NCBI GenBank assembly: GCA_036005125.1
Contig: DASYQV010000016.1
Location: forward strand, 1-18,112
Direction of reading: 5' to 3'
DNA from: DASYQV01 sp036005125
GTDB taxonomy: Bacteria; Acidobacteriota; Vicinamibacteria; Vicinamibacterales; UBA2999
Length of the DNA stretch: 18,112 nt
The notes under the pieces were generated by a model. It saw nothing but the letters and a program-made list of their open reading frames with translations. It had not been told where the DNA came from and made no database searches. A program made the position numbers and the translations under genes. Of the stretch, positions 1-6,437 are shown piece by piece. How positions within the stretch are numbered: position 1 is the first letter of the stretch; each line of letters starts with the position of its first letter.

Positions 1-3
1 GCT

Positions 4-1716
4 CTACTCCTCAGCCATATAGGCGTACCGATAATCGCGCGGCGGGAGGAAATTCTCTTTGATCGCGCGGGCGCTCACCCACCGGAGCAGGTTCAGCGGG
101 GAGCCGGCCTTGTCGTTGGTGCCCGACTTCCGCGATCCGCCGAACGGCTGCTGACCCACCACGGCCCCGGTCGGCTTGTCATTGATGTAAAAGTTCCCGG
201 CGGCGTTGCGCAGGGCGCTACTGGCCTCGCGGATGGCTGAACGGTCGCGGCCGAAGATCGCGCCCGTCAATGCGTACGGGGACGTCTGGTCGATCGTTCT
301 CAGCGTTTCAGACCACTTCGCGTCCGGATAGACATATGCCGTGACGACCGGTCCGAAGATCTCCTCGCACAGCAGCCTGTAGCCGGGATCGGTCGTCTCC
401 ACGAGCGTCGGCTCGATGAAGTACCCCGTCTCGCCGCGGGCCGTGCCGCCAGCGAGGATCTTCGCGTTCTTCCTGGCGTCGTCGAGGTACTCACTGATCT
501 TCGTGAAGGCCTTCTTGTCGATGACCGCTGCCACGAATGTGCGGAAATCCTGGACGTCGCCCTGCTTCATCTCGCGCATCATGGCGACGGCGCGATCGCG
601 CACCTCCGGCCAGATCGACTGAGGGATGTAGACGCGGCTCGCGGCCGAGCACTTCTGTCCCTGATATTCATAGCCGCCGCGCGCGATGGCCACGGCCACT
701 TCCGCTGGATCGGCGGACGCGTGCGCGACGATGAAGTCCTTGCCGCCGGTCTCGCCGACAATCCGGGGATAACTTCGGTAGCGGCCGATGTTCTCGCCGA
801 TCCGCTTCCACATGCTGTTGAAGACGACCGTGCTGCCGGTGAAATGCACGCCGGCAAGATCGGTGGAGTCGAAAAGGATGTTCGACACCAGTGGCGGGTC
901 GCCCGGAACGAAGTTGATGACTCCCGGCGGAAGGCCCGCCGCCTCGAGGAGGCGCATGATGTAGTACGCGCTCAGCATCGCGCTCGTCGCGGGCTTCCAT
1001 ACGACGGCGTTGCCCATCACGGCGGGCGCGGTCGGCAGGTTTCCCGCGATCGACGTGAAATTGAACGGCGTGGCCGCATAGACAAATCCTTCGAGCGGCC
1101 GGTAATCCATCTGGTTCCAGGTTGTATGCGTGCTGATCGGCTGCTCGCTGTAGATCTGCTGTGCGTAGTACGAATTGAACCGCCAGAAGTCCACCAGCTC
1201 CGAGGCAGCATCGATCTCCGCCTGGAACACCGTCTTCGACTGGCCGAGCATCGTCGCCGCGTTGAGCGTCGCACGCCATGTCGTCGCCAGCAGTTCGGCG
1301 GCGCGCAGGAATACGGCCGCACGGTCCTCCCACGGCCAATTCGCCCACTCGCGATGCGCATCAGCGGCGGCAGCGATCGCCTGCTCGACGTGCTCGGCGC
1401 TCGCGGTGTGGACGTCGGCCAGCACATGCCGGTAGTCGTGCGGCATGACAGCGTGTTCGATACGCCCAGTGCGGATTTCGCGTCCACCGATGATGATTGG
1501 AATGTCGATCTTCTCGCCGGCCATCGCCTTCAGCCGTGCCTTCAGCTCGGCGCGTTCGGGCGAGCCGGGCAGGTACGCCCGGTTCGGCTCGTTCACGGGG
1601 GGCGGGACACGACGGATGCCTGCAATCGAAGCCGGGCCTTCCTCCGATGGGACTGGCCGACGGCCTTCGGTTCTCGTCACGTTGGCGGGGACGAGCGGAG
1701 CGGCTGGGCTGGACAT
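4..1716 (-). CDS. pruA: L-glutamate gamma-semialdehyde (1-pyrroline-5-carboxylate) dehydrogenase
   Basis: NAD-dependent aldehyde dehydrogenase for the second step of proline breakdown, oxidising glutamate semialdehyde (open form of P5C) to glutamate in the cytoplasm. The 570-residue length and the VNEPNRAYLPGSPERAEL opening fit the stand-alone ALDH4A1-like P5CDH group rather than the bifunctional PutA. Visible motifs, numbered from the chosen start: FTGST at 292-296, VGETGGKD with the general-base Glu322, YQGQKCSAASR with catalytic Cys356, EEIFGPV, and a C-terminal PFGGSRKSGTNDKAGSP. The reading frame is open 33 codons further upstream. I chose the ATG at 1716 because GAGGA precedes it at good spacing and the extra residues are basic and low-complexity with no family counterpart. 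The stop is TAG at 4-6, so the gene is complete. No proline dehydrogenase is in the window. It is transcribed away from the adaptor gene and appears unrelated to the surface genes. Confidence 0.93.
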   Translation of the reverse strand: MSSPAAPLVPANVTRTEGRRPVPSEEGPASIAGIRRVPPPVNEPNRAYLPGSPERAELKARLKAMAGEKIDIPIIIGGREIRTGRIEHAVMPHDYRHVLADVHTASAEHVEQAIAAAADAHREWANWPWEDRAAVFLRAAELLATTWRATLNAATMLGQSKTVFQAEIDAASELVDFWRFNSYYAQQIYSEQPISTHTTWNQMDYRPLEGFVYAATPFNFTSIAGNLPTAPAVMGNAVVWKPATSAMLSAYYIMRLLEAAGLPPGVINFVPGDPPLVSNILFDSTDLAGVHFTGSTVVFNSMWKRIGENIGRYRSYPRIVGETGGKDFIVAHASADPAEVAVAIARGGYEYQGQKCSAASRVYIPQSIWPEVRDRAVAMMREMKQGDVQDFRTFVAAVIDKKAFTKISEYLDDARKNAKILAGGTARGETGYFIEPTLVETTDPGYRLLCEEIFGPVVTAYVYPDAKWSETLRTIDQTSPYALTGAIFGRDRSAIREASSALRNAAGNFYINDKPTGAVVGQQPFGGSRKSGTNDKAGSPLNLLRWVSARAIKENFLPPRDYRYAYMAEE

Positions 1717-1994
1717 TACAAAATCCTCTATTCCTGTTTGAGTCCAACTCGCATTGTACGCGGCTGTTCGACGTGCTGACCGACGATACCGGCGCATGAC
1801 ACAAACAGACTTCAAAAATGCTGTTCAGATACCGTTGAATGGTGGGAGATTTTCCGTCTCGTGACCTGCACGGCACGTTTCCGCCACACGTGGCGAAACG
1901 AAGCGGACTCTGTAACAGAATTGATCCGAAAGAAAGCGCGGCAATCTCTTACGCTTGGCCGTCGGCGACAGCGATTACATTAGTGGCATAGACG
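1717..1994. promoter_or_regulatory. Divergent intergenic region between pruA and the adaptor gene
   Basis: 278 bases separate two divergently transcribed genes, so promoters for both should lie here. It is visibly more AT-rich than the flanking genes, with A/T-rich patches around 1717-1735 and 1800-1860. I found no convincing -35/-10 pair on either strand. The pruA Shine-Dalgarno (GAGGA on the minus strand) sits at its left end. The one structured element is the gapped palindrome at 1876-1900. No RNA gene or small ORF is supported. Confidence 0.5.
1876..1900. promoter_or_regulatory. Gapped inverted repeat, possible operator or leader hairpin
   Basis: CGTTTCCGCCA and TGGCGAAACG flank a 4-base CACG spacer. 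The arms are complementary over 10 bases with one extra C in the left arm. It lies about 160 bases upstream of the pruA start and about 95 bases upstream of the adaptor start. It could be a regulator binding site or a hairpin in an RNA leader; nothing in the window identifies a regulator. Confidence 0.35.
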
Positions 1995-3263
1995 TTGCTC
2001 AGCCGTAAGCGCGTGACGCCTGATCCATTATCCCGGCGATGGAGGCACACGACAGGCGTTCCCCTCGGAACGGCGCGGACGTGGCGGTGGGCCGCTGCCG
2101 CGATCACGGCGATTGTTGCCATCAGCGCGACGATTGCCCAACAACACATCACAGCCGCAGCGGTCGCAGTTGAAGCTATCGCGCAGCCGGTCGCCACCAT
2201 CGCCACGGCTAGCCTCGCGAACGCGGTTGTAGCATCCCAACCAGCCGTCTCGACCACAATAGAGCGCCCGGCTGTGCCGCGCAGTTTTCCCGGGACCATC
2301 CGTCCGCGTGACGTCGCTACCCTCACGCTGCCCACGTCGGCGGTTGTGAAGCAGGTCCTCGTCAGCGTCGGCGACCGCGTCGAAACTGGCCAGCCGCTGG
2401 TCACGCTGGATCGGCAGGAGCCGAACGGTGTGCTGGCGCAGATGCGCTTCGAAGCAGAGGTTGCAAGGAATCACGCGAACGACCTCGAGCGCGCGATCAC
2501 GGTGCTCGATGCCTCGATCGCCGCGTTGATGGTGGAAACTGCCGTCCAACCTCAGGTTGCCGGTGTCCCCAGCGACCTGGACGCTGCGCTTGAGCGCGCT
2601 CAGGCGGCGTACAACGCCGCGGTTGCGCGCGAGCAGCGCGCGACTGCGCTCCAGGCGCACGGCGTGTTCGCGCGGGAAGAACTCGAGCAGGCACAGGTGG
2701 CCGTACGGGCGGCGTCCGACAATCTCCGTCTCCTCCGTCGTGAGTCGGAAGCAGCGGCCAAGCTCGCCACGGCTCAGGCGCTCCAGAGTCGCACGCAGGC
2801 GGGTCTGGCCCTTGCGGAGCAGCAGCGACAGAGGCAGGAGCGCGCCGGTGAGCTCGTTCAGACGCGGCTGCGACAAGGTGAGGCGGAAACCGCGCTGGCG
2901 AGGACGAAGGCGCAGTACGGCGACATCACCTTGCGGGCGCCCGGCCAGGGGCTGGTTGCCGAGCTCGGTATACGAGCCGGTGATCGGTCCGTGGCCGGAG
3001 TCCCAATCGTGAAGCTGGCCATTGTGGACGTCATGATCGTCGACGTCGAGGTTCCGTCCACTGTCGTCAACACGGTCACACGCGGGCAGCCGGTCGCGGT
3101 CAGGGTTCCGGAGTCCGGCCAGGAATACTCGGGTCGCATCCGTACGATCGCGCCTCTTCCCGCCAAATCGGGCGGTCATCCGATCGAAGTCGAGTTCGCC
3201 AATCCGTCCAGCACGTTGCTCGCGGGTCGAGCTGCCGACGTGCTATTCTCCGCCGACCACTGA
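1995..3263 (+). CDS. Membrane fusion / periplasmic adaptor protein (HlyD/RND-MFP type)
   Basis: Adaptor anchored in the inner membrane and reaching through the periplasm, normally linking an inner-membrane transporter to an outer-membrane channel. Residues 31-49 form one hydrophobic anchor after a basic N-terminus. Residues ~99-140 are the first half of a lipoyl-like domain (VKQVLVSVGDRVETGQPLVTLD). Residues ~145-305 are a long Ala/Glu/Arg/Gln-rich coiled-coil hairpin, ~305-345 the second lipoyl half (GDITLRAPGQGLVAELGI), and ~346-420 a beta-barrel. It ends soon after the barrel, with little membrane-proximal domain. The start is uncertain: the frame is closed by TAG at 1989-1991 and the first candidates are TTG at 1995 and GTG at 2013, neither with a clear ribosome site. 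No ABC or RND transporter lies beside it. The next gene begins one base after its stop, so the two are probably translationally coupled. Confidence 0.8.
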   Translation: MLSRKRVTPDPLSRRWRHTTGVPLGTARTWRWAAAAITAIVAISATIAQQHITAAAVAVEAIAQPVATIATASLANAVVASQPAVSTTIERPAVPRSFPGTIRPRDVATLTLPTSAVVKQVLVSVGDRVETGQPLVTLDRQEPNGVLAQMRFEAEVARNHANDLERAITVLDASIAALMVETAVQPQVAGVPSDLDAALERAQAAYNAAVAREQRATALQAHGVFAREELEQAQVAVRAASDNLRLLRRESEAAAKLATAQALQSRTQAGLALAEQQRQRQERAGELVQTRLRQGEAETALARTKAQYGDITLRAPGQGLVAELGIRAGDRSVAGVPIVKLAIVDVMIVDVEVPSTVVNTVTRGQPVAVRVPESGQEYSGRIRTIAPLPAKSGGHPIEVEFANPSSTLLAGRAADVLFSADH

Positions 3264-3264
3264 C

Positions 3265-4803
3265 ATGGGCCGACTGTCTGTCCTGCTGACCACCGAGGAG
3301 AGCTACCCGTATCATCGCCGCGATGTGAGCACCTGGTGCCACACGCTCACGAGAGAGTTGTCCGACGTCACGTTCACGCTGTTCGCGGTCACGAAGCATC
3401 CCTACCTGGCCCCGCAGTTTCATCCGCCTGCCAACGTTCGCGACATCATCACGGTCCCGTGCTGGGGCATGGAGGACCCCGCGGAGTACGGTCATCATGA
3501 TTCGTTTCCCGACTATCTGCGCCGGCGGTGGTCGGTGACCACGCGGGACGTCGAGCAGGACTTCCTGCCGCACTACGAGCACTTCCTGCGTGAGGTCACA
3601 AGCCCGTCACATCCCGCGCGGGGGCTCGGGTTGAAGCTGCTCGAGATGCACCTGCACCTGCGTTACTACGACTACCAGCGCACGATGACGCATCCCGCGG
3701 TCTGGGACACGTTCGTGGCCGTAACGCAGCAGGGATGGCGCGACGCGCACCCGTCGGATCCGTTGCCTTCGCTTGCCGAGCTCATCGAGGCGTGGCGCAT
3801 GTGCTACCGGCTCATGCTTCCGCTTGCTGTGGACGTTCGCCGGTTCGACCTTACGCACTCCACCGCCGCGGGCTTCTGCGGCCTCCCCTGTATCGTCGCG
3901 AAGCTGCGCCGGTGCACGCCATATCTGCTGACCGAGCACAGCGTCTACCTGCGGACTCAGTACTTGAACCTGGCGGACAGCACGACGTCCACCTTCGTCC
4001 GCTGGTGTGTGTGCCGTCTCGTCGCCACGATCGTCGACGTGAATTATGCGTTCGCAGATCAGGTCTCGCCGGTGTGCAAGGACAACGCGCGATGGGAGCA
4101 GTGGCGGGGCGTCGACAGGGAGCGGATCCAGGTCATCTACAACGGAGCGGATCCCGGGACGTTCAGCCCCGGCCTGCGGGATAACAACGGATGTCCGACC
4201 GTCGTGAGCGTTGGACCGATCTCACCTCTCAAGGGCCAGCTCGACTTGATAGAAGCGGCGGCTCTGTTGCGCCGCGCCGTGCCCGGCGTCAGGTTCCGGT
4301 TCTACGGATCGGTGAGCGACGAGGCCTACCATCGTCGCTGCAGGGAGCTGGTCAACGCGCTCGGGCTGCGCGATACGGTAACCTTTGAAGACACCGATGA
4401 CGCGTCCTCTGTGCTGCGGGACGCCGACGTCGTCGCGCTCCCGAGCGTCTCGGACGCATTTCCGCACGCGCTCGTTCAAGCGATGCTCAGCGAAGCAGCC
4501 ATCGTCGCAACCGATGTCGGCGGGCTGCGCGAGGCGCTCGGCGACACCGGCTTGCTCGTCCCGCCCGGCGACCCCATTGCCATGGCCGAAGCCATCGGCG
4601 CGCTGCTGCGGTCACCGGACAGTGGCCGCCGTCTCGGCCAGCATGCGCGGGAACGCGCGCTCGGCTTGTTCACCGAGGACCGTGTCGCGGAGGCGTACAG
4701 GTCGAGCTATCAGCGGCTCACCACACCCGAGGTGAGGGACCTTTCTGAACCGACGCCCGCGCTCGAATCCGATACTGCGCCACTCCTTGTGGTGGGGGAT
4801 TGA
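3265..4803 (+). CDS. PelF-like glycosyltransferase (DUF3492 + GT4), atypical active site
   Basis: Cytoplasmic GT-B fold glycosyltransferase. The N-terminal part (1-~290) resembles DUF3492 of PelF, which uses UDP-sugars to polymerise Pel polysaccharide: it has a YPY..DVSTW opening, VPCWGMEDPAEYG, and TEHSVYLRTQYLNLAD before IYNGAD. The C-terminal GT4 domain spans ~300-480. Several normally conserved donor-site positions differ. The expected glycine-rich loop after YPYH reads RRD (18-20). The VGR arginine is Pro317 (VGPISPLKG), while the following lysine (Lys323) is kept. The EX7E pair is Asp397 and Gln405 (SDAFPHALVQAM). The 512-residue length is normal for PelF-type enzymes, and there is no frameshift. 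It is coupled to the adaptor gene upstream (TGA, one base, ATG). It may be an active but divergent enzyme, an enzyme with another donor, or a pseudoenzyme partner. Family assignment is fairly sure; substrate is unknown. Confidence 0.8.
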   Translation: MGRLSVLLTTEESYPYHRRDVSTWCHTLTRELSDVTFTLFAVTKHPYLAPQFHPPANVRDIITVPCWGMEDPAEYGHHDSFPDYLRRRWSVTTRDVEQDFLPHYEHFLREVTSPSHPARGLGLKLLEMHLHLRYYDYQRTMTHPAVWDTFVAVTQQGWRDAHPSDPLPSLAELIEAWRMCYRLMLPLAVDVRRFDLTHSTAAGFCGLPCIVAKLRRCTPYLLTEHSVYLRTQYLNLADSTTSTFVRWCVCRLVATIVDVNYAFADQVSPVCKDNARWEQWRGVDRERIQVIYNGADPGTFSPGLRDNNGCPTVVSVGPISPLKGQLDLIEAAALLRRAVPGVRFRFYGSVSDEAYHRRCRELVNALGLRDTVTFEDTDDASSVLRDADVVALPSVSDAFPHALVQAMLSEAAIVATDVGGLREALGDTGLLVPPGDPIAMAEAIGALLRSPDSGRRLGQHARERALGLFTEDRVAEAYRSSYQRLTTPEVRDLSEPTPALESDTAPLLVVGD

Positions 4804-4809
4804 GTCCAG

Positions 4810-4825
4810 AGAATCTCCAGATTCT
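4810..4825. repeat. Short perfect inverted repeat after the glycosyltransferase stop
   Basis: AGAATCT, two bases, AGATTCT: a 7-base perfect palindrome starting seven bases after the stop codon. As RNA it would fold as a 6-bp stem with a 4-base loop. There is no U-run behind it. It may be the outer part of the palindromic element that follows. Confidence 0.45.
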
Positions 4826-4827
4826 GC

Positions 4828-4908
4828 TGATTCAACTGGCGAAGCCACGGAGGCACGGAGATAAGAGGCCCTTCCTTTGTGCCTCTGTGGCCCGTGGCAG
4901 GTGAATCA
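4828..4908. repeat. Palindromic intergenic element / putative terminator between convergent genes
   Basis: The core is a 16-base arm at 4845-4860 (CCACGGAGGCACGGAG) and its partner at 4875-4890 (CTTTGTGCCTCTGTGG). In plus-strand RNA all 16 positions pair, three of them as G-U; in minus-strand RNA those three become A-C mismatches. Inside the 14-base loop, AAG (4863-4865) and CTT (4871-4873) can extend the stem. A further 7-base inverted repeat, TGATTCA (4828-4834) and TGAATCA (4902-4908), encloses it. It lies between the convergent ends of the glycosyltransferase and the PelG-like gene. From memory, CACGGAGGCACGGAG-type palindromes are dispersed intergenic elements in several soil phyla, but copy number cannot be seen here. 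It lacks a clean U-tract, so intrinsic termination is unproven. Confidence 0.6.
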
Positions 4909-4943
4909 CGAAGATCGCCAAAGTCGGGTCTCGCCCTCGCAAC

Positions 4944-6437
4944 TCACGGCGCGGCCACCGCGTGGTCGGCACGCCGCAGGGTCCGGCGTACGGCCCTCGT
5001 GGAGCCGACCAGAATCAGGATCGCGCCGCTCAAAACCCCGATCGCGGGCCTGCCGAGAGCGTAGCCAGCGCCGAGATTGACGACCAGGCCGGCAATCAGA
5101 ACATTGATAGCGCTCCACGGGCGCTCACACGAGAACAGCACGAGCGCATTCAGCAGGCCGAGCGCGAACGGCACGTACGCGACGTCGATCGCGGCGAGCA
5201 CCGTCCAGACCGCCCCGGGCGCGCCAGTGAGCAGGAGCCGTGCGGCCGCAGCCACGACGGCCATCGTCACGACGAACGTGAAGGTCGTGATCGCGAGCGC
5301 TCGAACGTGGACCTGGGCCACCGCGCGGCGAAATGCATCGGCGCCGCCTGCCACCGCGGCTTCCTTCGCGGCCGCTAAGTGATACGCAAACCGCAGACCT
5401 GCATACTCGACGCCGGCCGAGGCAACGAGCATCGACAGCACGGCGAGATCCGCTCCGAGCGCATATTCGGGCCGCGCGCTGCGCGAGAACCCTCCAACGA
5501 GCCGCGCGGCAAACAGGAAGGCAAAGAACAGGGTCCCATACAGCACGAACGGCAGCTCGCGGAACAAGACAACCGTCATGCGCGGAATGGGCACCGGTGC
5601 CGCCTTCTCAGTACCGTTTGCTGGCGCGAAGACCCGAGGCACCTGCACCACGGCGGTCACGAGCACCGCGCCAAGCGCGATCAACTGGGCGAGCACGGCA
5701 CTCTGTCCCAGCAGCCGCACGAGAATGAATGCGATGACGCCCGCCGCGAAGGCTGCCGGCACCCGCCAGTGCCCGTCGCGCACGGTCAACACGGCCCACG
5801 TCAGCCACAGCGCGCAGAAAACAATGAATTGATCGGCCCACAGCACGAGAGATGGCCATGCGGCCAGGCCGAAAAGCCAGCCGAGGCCGAGCCCGACGAC
5901 CGCCGCGGCAATGGTCGCGATCGCGCCGAGGCGCACAAAGTACGCGCATACGACCGCCGCGAGCCCGGGCTGATTTGCGCCGATATAGAAACGGCCCCGG
6001 CGACCGATCGCCTGCATGAAACCGCCGCAGACGACCAGGCTCAGCATGAGAGCCAGACTGAGCGGCGGACCCAGATCGGCGGCAACGGAGACGGCACGCG
6101 CGCGATCCGCGGCCACGACGATGAGCCATGGGACCGCGTAGACGAGGCTGGCGCCAAGGCAGTGTCCGAACGTCGCGAGCGCTCCCCGGCCGCTGGGCGC
6201 GGCTGTCGCCTTCGGCGGCGGAATCTGACCCTGCGACAGCCGCTCGAACACGTACTGGCCGAACGCGCGGGTATCGGCAAAACCAAATTCACGCCGCATC
6301 CGCGCGTCCGTGTATCCGAGCGACTCGATCAGGGCAACCGCCTCCAGCGGATCGACCAGATGCGGCCGCGCCTGCGCGACTGCCGCGACCACGTCGTCCA
6401 GCGCCCGTGAGCTATCGCTTGCCATTGCCCTGATCAT
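4944..6437 (-). CDS. Twelve-helix membrane protein, probable PelG-like polysaccharide exporter
   Basis: 497-residue inner-membrane protein with about 12 hydrophobic segments (~92-112, 123-141, 159-190, 195-218, 225-243, 246-267, 294-313, 327-345, 380-402, 409-436, 441-461, 463-482). This count fits MOP-type flippases, the superfamily of PelG. PelG-like features include a PWL in the first helix, ELPFVLYGTLFFAFLFA before the seventh, a VEYAGLRFAYH stretch, and ALVLFSCERPWSAINVL near the end. The resemblance is weak, and another exporter family is possible. Residues 1-85 are a soluble extension with an LIESLGYTDARMRREFGFADTRAF-like segment, given here only by its positions 36-59. I chose the ATG at 6437, which follows GAGGTGA located inside the adhesin gene; the ATG at 6425 is an alternative. 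It overlaps the upstream adhesin gene by 26 bases, so the two are probably translationally coupled. Confidence 0.65.
   Translation of the reverse strand: MIRAMASDSSRALDDVVAAVAQARPHLVDPLEAVALIESLGYTDARMRREFGFADTRAFGQYVFERLSQGQIPPPKATAAPSGRGALATFGHCLGASLVYAVPWLIVVAADRARAVSVAADLGPPLSLALMLSLVVCGGFMQAIGRRGRFYIGANQPGLAAVVCAYFVRLGAIATIAAAVVGLGLGWLFGLAAWPSLVLWADQFIVFCALWLTWAVLTVRDGHWRVPAAFAAGVIAFILVRLLGQSAVLAQLIALGAVLVTAVVQVPRVFAPANGTEKAAPVPIPRMTVVLFRELPFVLYGTLFFAFLFAARLVGGFSRSARPEYALGADLAVLSMLVASAGVEYAGLRFAYHLAAAKEAAVAGGADAFRRAVAQVHVRALAITTFTFVVTMAVVAAAARLLLTGAPGAVWTVLAAIDVAYVPFALGLLNALVLFSCERPWSAINVLIAGLVVNLGAGYALGRPAIGVLSGAILILVGSTRAVRRTLRRADHAVAAP

Noticed and set aside
1717..1815. Upstream extension of pruA by 33 codons
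   Set aside because: Basic, low-complexity residues without family counterpart, whereas the ATG at 1716 has a good ribosome site.
5379..6410. Plus-strand open frame opposite the PelG-like gene
   Set aside because: Charged, Arg-rich shadow of a hydrophobic membrane protein on the other strand, with no recognisable fold or ribosome site.
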